Origin: Prochlorococcus marinus XMU1419
GTDB taxonomy: Bacteria > Cyanobacteriota > Cyanobacteriia > PCC-6307 > Cyanobiaceae
Assembly: GCF_017695955.1 (NCBI RefSeq)
Contig: NZ_JAAORO010000001.1
Span: 124,001-188,000, forward strand
Direction: 5' to 3'
DNA: 64,000 nucleotides
Both the position numbers and the translations under genes were made by a program. Under the pieces are notes generated by a model. That model searched no databases. It was given only the letters and a program-made list of their open reading frames with translations, and was not told where the DNA came from. Below are positions 19,211 through 28,320 of the stretch, in pieces (position 1 is the stretch's first letter; every line of letters begins with the position of its first letter).

Positions 19211-21232
19211 ATGCCTCAAGCCTCAGAAATTGCCTGGTTAATTCCCGTTTTTCCACTTATTGGGGCGGTTATTTCTGGTTTGGGACTAATAAGTATCAAT
19301 AAGAAAATTAATAATTCTAGAGAAATAGTTTCTATAGGTCTTATTTCTTTTGTTGGGATTTCGGCAGTAATCAGTTATAAGGCTCTGATTGAGCAAATTA
19401 ATGGTTATCAATCTGTTGAAAAATTATTCGTATGGGCTAATGCTGGAGATTTCACGATTCCAATGGGTTTTGTTCTTGATCCCTTGGGTAGTGTAATGCT
19501 TGCATTGGTAGCTACCATAACTTTGCTAGTGATGATTTATTCTCATGGTTATATGTCTCACGATAAAGGTTATGTAAGGTTTTTTACTTATTTAGCTTTA
19601 TTTAGTAGTTCAATGATGGGATTAATAATTAGCCCAAATTTGTTAGAAATTTATGTTTTTTGGGAATTGGTGGGTATGTGTTCTTACTTATTAGTTGGTT
19701 TTTGGTACGACAGAGATGGAGCAGCACATGCGGCTCAAAAAGCATTTGTTGTTAATAGAGTTGGAGATTTTGGATTATTACTAGGAATTCTTGGTCTATT
19801 TTGGGCAACAAATAGTTTTGATTTTAATGAAATAGCAACTAGTATTTCCCAATCAGTATCTGATAATTCAATACCTATATGGGCTGCTTTACTTCTTTGT
19901 TTTTTAGTTTTTTTAGGGCCAATGGCAAAATCTGCCCAGTTCCCTCTACACGTGTGGTTACCTGATGCAATGGAGGGACCTACGCCAATTTCTGCACTTA
20001 TTCATGCAGCTACAATGGTTGCCGCTGGAATATTTCTAGTTGCTAGACTTCAACCTTTGTATTCAATATTTCCCTCTATTCAGTTCATCATTGCTTTAGT
20101 TGGTACAATTACTTGTTTTTTAGGAGCTTCCATAGCTTTAACCCAGATGGATTTAAAAAAGGGGTTAGCTTACAGCACTGTTTCTCAGCTTGGTTACATG
20201 ATGCTTGCAATGGGTTGTGGAGCTCCAATTGCTGGAATTTTTCATTTGGTTACTCATGCTTGCTTCAAAGCAATGTTATTTTTAGGATCTGGCTCTGTAA
20301 TTCATGCAATGGAAGAAGTTGTAGGTCATCAGCCAGTACTTGCACAAGATATGAGATTGATGGGCGGTTTGAGAAAAAAAATGCCTTACACATCTATGAC
20401 ATTTTTAATAGGTTGCATAGCAATTAGCGGGATTCCTCCTCTAGCAGGGTTTTGGAGTAAAGACGAGATACTAGGAAATGCGTTTATATCATTTCCAGCT
20501 TTTTGGTTTGTAGGCCTTCTAACGGCCGGCATGACCGCCTTCTATATGTTTAGACTTTATTTCTTAACGTTTGAAGGTGATTTCAGAGGGGAGAATAAAG
20601 AACTACAAAGAGAGCTTTTAATAGCTTCAAAGGTCAATCTAGATAAAGATAACGAAGAAGAGCATGAAGAGCATGGTTCCATCCATGAGTCTCCCTGGTC
20701 AATGACATTCCCATTAGTATTTTTAGCTGTACCCTCTGTAATTATTGGCTTTATGGGACTCCCATGGGATAGTAAATTTGCAACTTTGCTAGATCCTGAA
20801 GAAGCGGAGATTGCGGCAAAAGCTTTTGAATTGAAAGAATTTTTGCCTTTAGCAATAAGTTCAGTCCTTATCGCATCAGCTGGAATCATTATTGCTTTTC
20901 AAGCATATTTCGTTAAAAAAATAAATTTGTCAATTTTATTTGCAGAAAGGTTTCCAACTGTTAATCAATTTTTATCAAATAAATGGTATTTAGATGACAT
21001 CAATGAAAAACTTTTTGTTAAGGGCAGTAGAAAGCTAGCTAAAGAAGTTTTGGAAGTTGATTCTAAGGTTGTTGATGGCGTCGTAAATCTTACTGGACTT
21101 GTAACCCTTGGTAGTGGAGAAGGCTTAAAATATTTTGAGACGGGTAGAGCTCAATTTTATGCTCTTATTGTTTTTGGAGGGGTGATTTTATTAGTTGCTA
21201 TATTTGGCCTTCAATCTCCTCAAGTAACTTAA
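19211..21232 (+). CDS. ndhF: NDH-1 subunit 5 (NdhF)
   Basis: Large antiporter-like proton-pumping subunit of NDH-1, 673 aa, about 16 membrane helices. The proton-channel core has the conserved MEGPTPISALIHAATMVAAG and the FWELVGMCSYLLVG segment. A long hydrophilic loop rich in Glu and His (EEEHEEHGSIHES, about residue 480) precedes the last helices, as in other cyanobacterial NdhF1 proteins. It is paired with ndhD 84-120 bases downstream. Being the only NdhF here and of NDH-1L type, it serves respiration and cyclic electron flow rather than CO2 uptake. Confidence 0.95.
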   Translation: MPQASEIAWLIPVFPLIGAVISGLGLISINKKINNSREIVSIGLISFVGISAVISYKALIEQINGYQSVEKLFVWANAGDFTIPMGFVLDPLGSVMLALVATITLLVMIYSHGYMSHDKGYVRFFTYLALFSSSMMGLIISPNLLEIYVFWELVGMCSYLLVGFWYDRDGAAHAAQKAFVVNRVGDFGLLLGILGLFWATNSFDFNEIATSISQSVSDNSIPIWAALLLCFLVFLGPMAKSAQFPLHVWLPDAMEGPTPISALIHAATMVAAGIFLVARLQPLYSIFPSIQFIIALVGTITCFLGASIALTQMDLKKGLAYSTVSQLGYMMLAMGCGAPIAGIFHLVTHACFKAMLFLGSGSVIHAMEEVVGHQPVLAQDMRLMGGLRKKMPYTSMTFLIGCIAISGIPPLAGFWSKDEILGNAFISFPAFWFVGLLTAGMTAFYMFRLYFLTFEGDFRGENKELQRELLIASKVNLDKDNEEEHEEHGSIHESPWSMTFPLVFLAVPSVIIGFMGLPWDSKFATLLDPEEAEIAAKAFELKEFLPLAISSVLIASAGIIIAFQAYFVKKINLSILFAERFPTVNQFLSNKWYLDDINEKLFVKGSRKLAKEVLEVDSKVVDGVVNLTGLVTLGSGEGLKYFETGRAQFYALIVFGGVILLVAIFGLQSPQVT

Positions 21233-21352
21233 TTACAATTGTGTGTCTTCACTGTCTATTGGGTGAAAAAATACAGATAATTTCTAGACTTTATTTAAGA
21301 TAAATTTCTTATTAAATTGAGTACTTATTTTTCTGCACATCTTGCTACACAA

Positions 21353-22957
21353 ATGTTAGGAACTCTTGGAGCTGGGTTGTCCACTTTTCCTTGGCTATCA
21401 GCTTCAATTTTGTTCCCAATTGGTAGTGCCTTCGTGATACCCTTTTTCCCAGATAAAGGAAATGGTAAAGAGGTTAGATGGTTTGCATTGTCTATTGCAT
21501 TAATAACTTTTTTGATAACTGTAGGTTCTTATATTAATGGTTTTGATATTAGTAATGAAAATGTTCAACTTAAAGAAAATATAAATTGGCTTCCTGATTT
21601 AGGGCTTACTTGGTCAGTTGGTGCTGACGGTATTTCTATGCCGCTAATATTATTAACTAGTTTTATAACTGCTTTAGCGGTTTTAGCTGCATGGCCAGTC
21701 AAATTTAAACCAAAGTTATTTTTCTTTTTAATATTAGTAATGGATGGTGGGCAGATCGCTGTATTTGCTGTACAAGATATGCTTTTATTCTTTCTAACTT
21801 GGGAGCTTGAATTAATACCCGTATACTTACTATTAGCAATATGGGGCGGAAAAAATAGACAATATGCAGCAACAAAATTCATTATTTATACAGCTGGCAG
21901 TTCTATATTTATTCTTCTAGCTGCATTGGCAATGGGTTTTTATGGTGCAGAAATTCCTAACTTTGAGTTTTCGCATTTGGCAGCTCAGGATTTTAGTCAA
22001 AAATTTCAAATACTTTGTTATGTGGGTCTCTTAATTGCATTTGGGGTAAAACTTCCAATAGTGCCTCTTCATACTTGGCTGCCAGACGCTCATGGAGAGG
22101 CTACAGCTCCAGTTCATATGCTTCTGGCTGGAATTTTATTGAAGATGGGAGGATATGCTCTTTTAAGATTTAATGCACAATTGTTACCCATTGCTCATGC
22201 TCAATTTGCCCCCTTGTTAATAGTACTGGGTGTAGTAAACATAATTTATGCTGCACTAACTTCTTTTGCGCAAAGAAATCTCAAAAGAAAAATTGCATAC
22301 AGCTCTATTAGTCACATGGGTTTCGTTCTTATTGGAATAGGAAGTTTTAGTAGCCTTGGAACAAGCGGTGCAATGCTTCAAATGGTAAGCCATGGATTGA
22401 TCGGTGCTAGTTTATTTTTTCTCGTTGGAGCCACGTATGACAGAACAAAGACTCTTAAACTTGATGAAATGAGTGGTGTAGGACAAAAAATGAGAATCAT
22501 GTTTGCCCTTTGGACTGCTTGTTCCCTCGCCTCACTTGCTTTGCCAGGCATGAGTGGATTTGTTTCCGAATTAATGGTTTTCACAGGATTTGTTACTGAT
22601 GAGGTTTATACGCTTCCCTTTAGAGTAGTTATGGCATCTTTAGCTGCTATAGGCGTAATACTTACTCCTATTTATCTACTCTCAATGCTAAGAGAAATTT
22701 TCTTCGGTAAAGAAAATCCTAAATTAACCGAAGAACGAAAACTTATCGATGCAGAGCCTAGGGAAGTTTATATTATTGCTTGTTTACTATTACCGATAAT
22801 CGGAATAGGTTTATACCCAAGATTAGTTACTGAAAGTTATCTTGCATCTATTAATAATTTAGTCGCTAGAGATTTAACTGCAGTTAAATCTTCTATGAAA
22901 ACAAATATTTTCTCAGGAACTAAAAAAAGTCAAATCTTAAAAGCACCAACAATATAA
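21353..22957 (+). CDS. ndhD: NDH-1 subunit 4 (NdhD)
   Basis: Antiporter-like proton-pumping subunit of NDH-1, 534 aa from the ATG at 21353. Characteristic blocks are [21 protein letters not shown], with the key Glu of the channel, and [30 protein letters not shown] at 21317 in the same frame would add 12 residues; I prefer the ATG because the family N terminus begins at [10 protein letters not shown]. It follows ndhF on the same strand, the usual cyanobacterial order. Confidence 0.93.
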   Translation: MLGTLGAGLSTFPWLSASILFPIGSAFVIPFFPDKGNGKEVRWFALSIALITFLITVGSYINGFDISNENVQLKENINWLPDLGLTWSVGADGISMPLILLTSFITALAVLAAWPVKFKPKLFFFLILVMDGGQIAVFAVQDMLLFFLTWELELIPVYLLLAIWGGKNRQYAATKFIIYTAGSSIFILLAALAMGFYGAEIPNFEFSHLAAQDFSQKFQILCYVGLLIAFGVKLPIVPLHTWLPDAHGEATAPVHMLLAGILLKMGGYALLRFNAQLLPIAHAQFAPLLIVLGVVNIIYAALTSFAQRNLKRKIAYSSISHMGFVLIGIGSFSSLGTSGAMLQMVSHGLIGASLFFLVGATYDRTKTLKLDEMSGVGQKMRIMFALWTACSLASLALPGMSGFVSELMVFTGFVTDEVYTLPFRVVMASLAAIGVILTPIYLLSMLREIFFGKENPKLTEERKLIDAEPREVYIIACLLLPIIGIGLYPRLVTESYLASINNLVARDLTAVKSSMKTNIFSGTKKSQILKAPTI

Positions 22958-22997
22958 TTTCTTAAATTAATGCAATATTGTTTGGCATCAAATAAAT

Positions 22998-23013
22998 AAG
23001 GAGATATCTTATG
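22998..23013 (+). promoter_or_regulatory. Strong ribosome-binding site and ATG before scpA, out of frame
   Basis: AAGGAG at 22998-23003 lies seven bases before an ATG at 23011, the best Shine-Dalgarno arrangement I noticed in the window. Reading from that ATG gives only seven codons (MSRFCSS) and a TAA at 23032. The scpA frame is one base away and has TGA at 23012. The site looks like the true scpA start, separated from its gene by a one-base difference. Confidence 0.6.
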
Positions 23014-23014
23014 A

Positions 23015-23902
23015 GTAGATTTTGTTCATCTTAAAATAACCTATTCAAATCCCATAGATAAGCAACAATTAGGTCCTAGATTACTGATTAAGTTTCTTCA
23101 AGACGCTGCTGGGAAAGGTGATCTTGATCCGTGGGATATTGATGTAATAAGCGTAATTGATAGTTTTCTAGAGCAATATTCACATTCTTTTCAAAACAAT
23201 TTAAATAGTTATGGTTCATATCATAAGGATTTATCTGAGACAAGCGAAGCATTTTTTGCCGCTTCTGTTCTAGTTAATTTAAAGGCTCAAGTTTTGGAAT
23301 CTGATGTTTTTAAAGAAAATTCGTCAGATTTTGATGATGATTTTGGTGTGGATGATCAAGATTGGATTGATCAAGAATTTGATATCCCAAAATACCCGGA
23401 AAAATATTTAAGGAGAAGATCGATAGCACAACCAATTCTTAAAAGAACTACAACATTGGGTGAATTGGTAAGTCAATTAGAATCGATTGCTGAAGTTATA
23501 GAAACCCAAGATCTTCTTCTAATGAAGAGAAAAAGAAATAAAAAATATTCTGATAGGGCTTTAATTTCTCAAGTGAAATCGCTAGCACATCGCGAGAAAC
23601 TACCAGAAACCACTAAAGCATTAGGAAAATTTATTGATGGGTGGGAAAAAGCATTGCAGTGGACTGATTTTGAATATTTAGTTAAAAAATGGCAAACAGT
23701 TGTAAAAAATGATTTAGATAAAGATCGTCTTGGAGTTTTTTGGGCCTTGTTATTTTTATCATCAGAAAACAAAATTGAAATTAAACAAATTAATTCCTTA
23801 TACGGCCCAATTCATATCAAAAGGATAATTCCTGATGGAGGGTTAGCTCAATTGCCTATAGAAAATCTCGAAGTAACAAATTCCTCTTCCACAGCTGCTT
23901 AG
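23015..23902 (+). CDS. scpA: Segregation and condensation protein A, start unclear
   Basis: ScpA/kleisin subunit of the SMC condensin complex, which compacts and separates chromosomes. The family N-terminal block appears as LLIKFLQDAAGKGDLDPWDIDVISVIDSFLEQ, and the C-terminal winged-helix part follows around GVFWALLFLSSENKIEIKQ. A central acidic linker is rich in Asp. The open frame runs from 23015, just after an in-frame TGA, to the stop at 23902, but it has no ATG, GTG or TTG before the conserved block; the first TTG is at 23294 and would delete it. The strong ribosome site and ATG at 22998-23013 are in another frame. A one-base change or sequencing error, a non-standard start, or a +1 shift could explain this. 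Confidence 0.78.
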   Translation, partial: VDFVHLKITYSNPIDKQQLGPRLLIKFLQDAAGKGDLDPWDIDVISVIDSFLEQYSHSFQNNLNSYGSYHKDLSETSEAFFAASVLVNLKAQVLESDVFKENSSDFDDDFGVDDQDWIDQEFDIPKYPEKYLRRRSIAQPILKRTTTLGELVSQLESIAEVIETQDLLLMKRKRNKKYSDRALISQVKSLAHREKLPETTKALGKFIDGWEKALQWTDFEYLVKKWQTVVKNDLDKDRLGVFWALLFLSSENKIEIKQINSLYGPIHIKRIIPDGGLAQLPIENLEVTNSSSTAA

Positions 23903-23950
23903 CAGCTTAATAGCAATAACGTATAATCTTTAAAAAGAGGTTTTGAATTC

Positions 23951-25129
23951 ATGAAGGCAATGATACTTGCGGCGGGAAAAGGTACACGTGTTCAGCCCAT
24001 CACTCATATCATTCCAAAACCAATGATACCGATTTTACAAAAACCTGTCATGGAGTTTCTTTTAGAGCTTCTGAAAGAGCATGGTTTTAAAGAAATAATG
24101 GTTAATGTTTCTCATCTTGCTGAAGAAATTGAAAATTACTTTAGGGATGGTCAAAGATTTGGTGTGGAGATTGCATATAGCTTTGAAGGTAGAATTGAAG
24201 ATGGAGAATTAATAGGAGATGCTTTAGGTTCAGCAGGTGGATTAAAAAAAATTCAAGATTTTCAAAAATTCTTTGATGAAACTTTTGTTGTACTTTGTGG
24301 CGATGCTTTAGTAGATTTAGATCTAACTGAAGCAGTTAAGAAACATAAAGAAAAGGGAGCAATTGCAAGTTTAATAACCAAACAAGTGACTAGAGATCAA
24401 GTATCAAGTTATGGCGTAGTTGTCTCAGATGAAAATGGTCGAATAAAGGCGTTTCAAGAAAAACCATCTGTTGATAAAGCTTTAGGAGACTCTATAAATA
24501 CAGGGATTTATCTTTTTGAACCTGAAATTTTTAATTACATACCATCAGCTGAAAAATTTGATATTGGTGCTGATCTCTTCCCTAAACTTGTTGAAATGGA
24601 TTTACCATTTTTTGCACTACCAATGGACTTCGAATGGGTAGATATCGGGAAAGTCCCTGATTATTGGAGCGCTATTCGTAATGTGTTACAAGGAAAGGTT
24701 AGACAAGTAGAGATACCTGGGAAAGAAATTAAACCTGGAGTTTTTACTGGATTAAATGTTGCTGCTAATTGGGACGCAGTTGATATTACTGGGCCTGTAT
24801 ATATAGGTGGGATGACAAGAATAGAAGATGGAGCAACAATTATAGGACCTACAATGATTGGTCCGAGTTGTTGTATTTGTGAAGGTGCAACTATTGATAA
24901 TTCAATTATTTTTGATTATTCAAAAATTGGTAAGGGAGTTCGACTCGTAGATAAATTAGTATTTGGTCGTTACTGTGTTGGCAAAAATGGAGATCACTTT
25001 GATTTGCAAGATGCATCTTTGGATTGGTTAATAACAGATTCTAGAAGATCTGATATGACTGAGCCCTCTCCCCAGCAGAAGGCAATGGCAGAATTATTAG
25101 GGACTGATTTGATTAATATTCCAGATTAA
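23951..25129 (+). CDS. Sugar-phosphate nucleotidyltransferase
   Basis: NDP-sugar pyrophosphorylase of 392 aa. The N-terminal Rossmann domain has the nucleotide-binding MILAAGKGTRVQPIT and substrate motifs including KPMIPILQKPVMEF and GDALVDLD. The C-terminal third forms a left-handed beta helix (hexapeptide pattern around GGMTRIEDGATIIGPTMIG). The architecture fits mannose-1-phosphate guanylyltransferase or glucose-1-phosphate uridylyl/thymidylyltransferase relatives; the substrate cannot be fixed by eye. It probably supplies activated sugar for envelope polysaccharide. Its last 17 bases overlap the convergent metF. Confidence 0.85.
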   Translation: MKAMILAAGKGTRVQPITHIIPKPMIPILQKPVMEFLLELLKEHGFKEIMVNVSHLAEEIENYFRDGQRFGVEIAYSFEGRIEDGELIGDALGSAGGLKKIQDFQKFFDETFVVLCGDALVDLDLTEAVKKHKEKGAIASLITKQVTRDQVSSYGVVVSDENGRIKAFQEKPSVDKALGDSINTGIYLFEPEIFNYIPSAEKFDIGADLFPKLVEMDLPFFALPMDFEWVDIGKVPDYWSAIRNVLQGKVRQVEIPGKEIKPGVFTGLNVAANWDAVDITGPVYIGGMTRIEDGATIIGPTMIGPSCCICEGATIDNSIIFDYSKIGKGVRLVDKLVFGRYCVGKNGDHFDLQDASLDWLITDSRRSDMTEPSPQQKAMAELLGTDLINIPD

Positions 25130-26030
25130 TATTAGCTCTTTCAAGAATCTCAGGGATTAAATTTTCCGCTTTAATTGCCATTAAATGAATACCATTTGCG
25201 ATATTAATGAAATCTCGGGCTTGTTCTGAAGCAATTTGTATCCCTTCATCTAGGGGGTTTTTAGCATCTTTAAGACGATTTAAAATATTTTCAGGAATGT
25301 TTGCTCCAGGGACGTATTTGTTTATGAATAAAGCATTCTTATAAGATTTTAGAAGGAAAACACCAGCAATTACAGGTATTTCAAGAGGATTAGCAATTTT
25401 TTCACAAAAATCTATTAAATTTTCTTTTTCCATAACCATTTGAGTTTGTATGAATCGAGCTCCAGCCTCCTTTTTCTTTCTAATTCTGTTGTTTAAACTT
25501 TTTTTATTTCTGCAACTTGGATCTGCTGCTGCTCCTGGGAATATAAATGTTTTTTTGTCAGAAAGTTCTCCAAAAGTAGGGTCAATTCCTTTATTGAAAT
25601 CTTGAATTTGTTTAAGCAATCTAACTGACTCAAACTCATGCACTGCTTTAGTGTTTTGTTGATCCCCGCTTTTTACAGAATCACCTGTAATGCATAAGAT
25701 GTTTTTAATTCCTAAAGCATTTGCCCCGAGAATGTCTGATTGTAAAGCAATTTTATTACGATCTCTGCAAGATATTTGCATCACAGGTTCTATCCCATTT
25801 TCCAGTAATAGTTTGGACATTGCCAAGCTGCACATTCTCATTACAGCCCTGCTTCCATCTGTAATGTTAACAGCATGTACCTTATCCTTTAAAAGTTGTG
25901 CTATCTTAAGAGATCTTACGGGGCTTCCACCTCTGGGCGGCATTAACTCTGCCGTTATTACCTTAGATTTTTTTTCTAAAGTCTTCTGAAGTTTTGATTT
26001 CAATTGCTTTTTTCCCGACTTGGTTAACAA
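25113..26030 (-). CDS. metF: Methylenetetrahydrofolate reductase family protein
   Basis: Reduces 5,10-methylene-THF to 5-methyl-THF for methionine synthesis, with FAD. The 305 aa barrel has ITAELMPPRGG at its first strand, VNITDGSRAVMRM, PVMQISCRDRN with the conserved Asp/Arg, CITGDSVKSGD and the RFIQTQMV block. All match a short, divergent MetF branch common in cyanobacteria. The start is TTG at 26030; no ATG or GTG precedes the first strand. It is divergent from the pedR-like gene across 49 bases. Confidence 0.87.
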   Translation of the reverse strand: MLTKSGKKQLKSKLQKTLEKKSKVITAELMPPRGGSPVRSLKIAQLLKDKVHAVNITDGSRAVMRMCSLAMSKLLLENGIEPVMQISCRDRNKIALQSDILGANALGIKNILCITGDSVKSGDQQNTKAVHEFESVRLLKQIQDFNKGIDPTFGELSDKKTFIFPGAAADPSCRNKKSLNNRIRKKKEAGARFIQTQMVMEKENLIDFCEKIANPLEIPVIAGVFLLKSYKNALFINKYVPGANIPENILNRLKDAKNPLDEGIQIASEQARDFINIANGIHLMAIKAENLIPEILERANINLEY

Positions 26031-26079
26031 GTATAATGAGATTGCTAAACTTAATTAATATAAAAAAGGAACTGTTTAA

Positions 26080-26358
26080 ATGCAAATGGTTGATGAAGAA
26101 GTAAACAACATTGATATGATGGGTCTCTCAACAAGAGAGATGGAAATCATTGATCTCGTAGCTGACGGGCTAACAAATCAAGAAATTGCAGTAAAACTTA
26201 CTATTAGCAAAAGAACTGTTGATAATCATGTAAGTAATATGTTTACAAAAACGGGTTCTAAAAATAGAGTAGCACTTTTAAATTGGGCAATGGATAATGG
26301 AAAGATCTGTAGAGATGGATTTAACTGTTGTTCTCTTCCTGACTCTGATCAAGATTAG
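26080..26358 (+). CDS. pedR: Small LuxR-type regulator, PedR-like
   Basis: Stand-alone LuxR-type helix-turn-helix protein of 92 aa without a receiver domain. Residues 15-72 form the HTH (LSTREMEIIDLVADGLTNQE, KRTVDNHVSNMF). The C-terminal tail has three cysteines, Cys77 and the adjacent Cys83/84. This size and Cys-bearing tail match PedR of Synechocystis, which senses photosynthetic electron transport through thioredoxin-controlled disulfide formation. The match is from memory of the family, so the symbol is provisional. Its 3' end overlaps a convergent small gene by 38 bases. Confidence 0.75.
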   Translation: MQMVDEEVNNIDMMGLSTREMEIIDLVADGLTNQEIAVKLTISKRTVDNHVSNMFTKTGSKNRVALLNWAMDNGKICRDGFNCCSLPDSDQD

Positions 26359-26506
26359 TACTTAATTTTCTTTTTGTATCATTAGCTAAATCCATTAAAC
26401 AATAATTTGTAGAACCTAATTCGAAAAGTTCAGCATATGCAATGCAAGCATCTTTGTCTGAGTCAACAAATCTCAATATTCCTTCTTTGTCGTAAAGACC
26501 ATACAT
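26321..26506 (-). CDS. Small conserved cyanobacterial protein
   Basis: Protein of 61 aa beginning MYGLYDKEGILRFVDSDKDA, with a central YAELFELGSTNYCLMDL block and a polar tail. I recognise it only as a small protein conserved in marine picocyanobacteria, not by function. No signal peptide or membrane helix is visible. Codon use matches neighbouring genes. It lies downstream of the CYTH gene on the same strand, after an 86-base gap that holds no other reading frame. Its last 38 bases are antisense to the end of the pedR-like gene. Confidence 0.65.
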   Translation of the reverse strand: MYGLYDKEGILRFVDSDKDACIAYAELFELGSTNYCLMDLANDTKRKLSTNLDQSQEENNS

Positions 26507-26592
26507 TTGAAGAAAATAATATTAAACATAAAGAAAATATAAAGGAATTGTGGTTACTTTGACTAGCTATTTTTGAGAGTTGTCAAATACCT

Positions 26593-27060
26593 CTAATTCC
26601 ATTTTGAAAAAGGTTTATTAGCAAGACTTAAATTGGAGTAACGTATCAGTCCAGTAATTTCCTTGGATATAAAAGATGGAAGACTTAAATCTTCCTCTTC
26701 ATTGGTAAGTTCGATTTCGGCAATTTCCAGTGGATAATTATCGTCTTTAAAACAATCTATAATCCAAGATTTTTTTTCAATTTCTAAAAAGAATCTTTCT
26801 TTCTTTATTACATTTTTAATATTTGACATTATTGTTTCTCCGTCTTTTCGTGGGATTGTGTATTCAAATTCATAATTAGTAAAACTTTCAATATGTTTTT
26901 TTAGTGCTATTTTAAATTCTTTACCTGTAAACCTTATCCTGATAATCCAACCATCTAGATCTTTTGATAGATAACCTTGTTCAATAAAAATTTTTTTAGT
27001 TATAAACTTTTTCCAATTATCATTTTTTATAAGAAAACGTCTTTCTATTTCAAGGACCAT
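26593..27060 (-). CDS. CYTH-domain protein (possible triphosphatase)
   Basis: Protein of 155 aa forming a CYTH tunnel fold. The diagnostic ExExR/K signature is EIERRFLIK at the N terminus, followed by basic strand motifs such as WIIRIRFTG and FKIALKK, an EYTIPRKDGE block and a C-terminal PLEIAEIEL. Bacterial members often hydrolyse tripolyphosphate or related triphosphates rather than make cAMP. It abuts nadK (stop of nadK and start here are adjacent), so both are probably in the ndh-nadK transcript. Confidence 0.85.
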   Translation of the reverse strand: MVLEIERRFLIKNDNWKKFITKKIFIEQGYLSKDLDGWIIRIRFTGKEFKIALKKHIESFTNYEFEYTIPRKDGETIMSNIKNVIKKERFFLEIEKKSWIIDCFKDDNYPLEIAEIELTNEEEDLSLPSFISKEITGLIRYSNLSLANKPFSKWN

Positions 27061-27972
27061 TTAATTTTTTGGACTTTTCAGAGATAAATCGCCTTTCCAA
27101 TCAAGTTTTTTTATTAAAGTATTGTAATAGCTAGTGCTTTTTTTAAACCTTATTATTTTGCAGGGTGATTTACCTTTTTTAATCTCACAATAATAGGTTT
27201 CCTTAATGGTCATACATTTTGAACCGTCTCTCCACAATTTAATTTCACCTTGGCTTTTGTTTATTGGTTTAATAATTACTTTACTAGTATTGGGTATAAC
27301 TATTGGTCTACTTGCTAAACTCATTGGGCATATAGGATTAATTATCATTGCATCTACACTAGGGTGAACTATTGGACCACCTGCAGCCATTGAGTATGCT
27401 GTTGAACCAGTAGATGAAGATATGATCAATCCATCACCTTTGTATTCATTCACTTTCTCGTTATTTATCTCAATTTGTATTTGATTGGTGGGAGAAATAT
27501 CCTCTTCAACAGATTTAAAATAAAAATCATTTAAGGCATCGTAGCTTTTTATAATTTTCTTCTCTGACCGTGTCCCGCTTACACAAACATTACAATTTAA
27601 TCTATTTCGTAAGTCAATAATATATTCTTCGTTTTCAAGGATTTCGATAAAAGATTTGTCAAATAAAAAATCTTTTTCTTGAGTAAGAAACCCTAAATTA
27701 CCACCAATATTAATGCTTAATAAAGGAATATCATAATCTCCTAATGCATTCGCACATTTTAGGAAGGTCCCATCCCCACCAAGAACTAAGCCAATATCTG
27801 GTTGTGATTCTGAATTATAAAGATATTTTTCAATTTCATCTTTATGAAAATCACTTTCAATTCTGTTTGATCTGATATTTTTGCTTTTTAGAACTTCTTC
27901 ACAGAATTTGGCAGCTTCTAGAGCTATAGAACTATTTGAACGATATACAATAAGCACTAATGAAAGTTTCAT
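27061..27972 (-). CDS. nadK: NAD kinase
   Basis: Phosphorylates NAD to NADP with ATP or polyphosphate. The 303 aa protein has the catalytic GGDGTFLK motif, NIGGNLGFL, the central [22 protein letters not shown] and the C-terminal [13 protein letters not shown]. Length is typical. It follows ndhE by nine bases on the same strand and looks like the fifth gene of the ndhA-I-G-E transcript, which would couple NADP supply with NDH-1 production. Cyanobacteria usually have two NAD kinases; the other is not in the window. Confidence 0.95.
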   Translation of the reverse strand: MKLSLVLIVYRSNSSIALEAAKFCEEVLKSKNIRSNRIESDFHKDEIEKYLYNSESQPDIGLVLGGDGTFLKCANALGDYDIPLLSINIGGNLGFLTQEKDFLFDKSFIEILENEEYIIDLRNRLNCNVCVSGTRSEKKIIKSYDALNDFYFKSVEEDISPTNQIQIEINNEKVNEYKGDGLIISSSTGSTAYSMAAGGPIVHPSVDAMIINPICPMSLASRPIVIPNTSKVIIKPINKSQGEIKLWRDGSKCMTIKETYYCEIKKGKSPCKIIRFKKSTSYYNTLIKKLDWKGDLSLKSPKN

Positions 27973-27981
27973 TTAATGCTT

Positions 27982-28305
27982 TTACCATTTTAATAAATTA
28001 AAACTTTCCATATCTACAGTCACCCTATTCCTATAAAGAGATAATAATATAGCTAGTCCAACTGCTGCTTCTGCTGCAGCAACAGTAATCACAAAGATAG
28101 TAAAAACTTGTCCTTGAATTAAATTATTATCAATATAGGAGGAAAAAGTCATTAAGTTTATATTTACCGCATTGAGCATTAATTCAATGCTCATGAGAAC
28201 TCTAACTGCATTCCTGCTATTTAATAATCCCCAAATACCAATGCAAAATAATGCTGAGGATACTATCAAAAAAGATTGAATAGGAATTGATTCTAAATTC
28301 ATCAT
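27982..28305 (-). CDS. ndhE: NDH-1 subunit 4L (NdhE)
   Basis: Small membrane subunit of NDH-1 (NuoK homologue), 107 aa with three helices. Conserved membrane Glu residues appear in SIELMLNAVN and AAAEAAVGLAI, both part of the proton path. It is fourth in the ndhA-ndhI-ndhG-ndhE order on the minus strand, 15 bases after ndhG and nine before nadK. Confidence 0.95.
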   Translation of the reverse strand: MMNLESIPIQSFLIVSSALFCIGIWGLLNSRNAVRVLMSIELMLNAVNINLMTFSSYIDNNLIQGQVFTIFVITVAAAEAAVGLAILLSLYRNRVTVDMESFNLLKW

Positions 28306-28320
28306 AAGGAAGTTGAAAAT

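Noticed and set aside
20113-20889. Alternative frames inside ndhF on both strands
   Set aside because: Shadow frames of a conserved membrane protein, with no ribosome site or family match.
21317-21352. TTG start adding 12 residues to NdhD
   Set aside because: The ATG at 21353 matches the family N terminus; still possible but less likely.
26558-26587. Inverted repeat TTTGAC...GTCAAA upstream of the small conserved gene
   Set aside because: Six-base arms with an 18-base loop in A+T-rich DNA are expected by chance; no other support.
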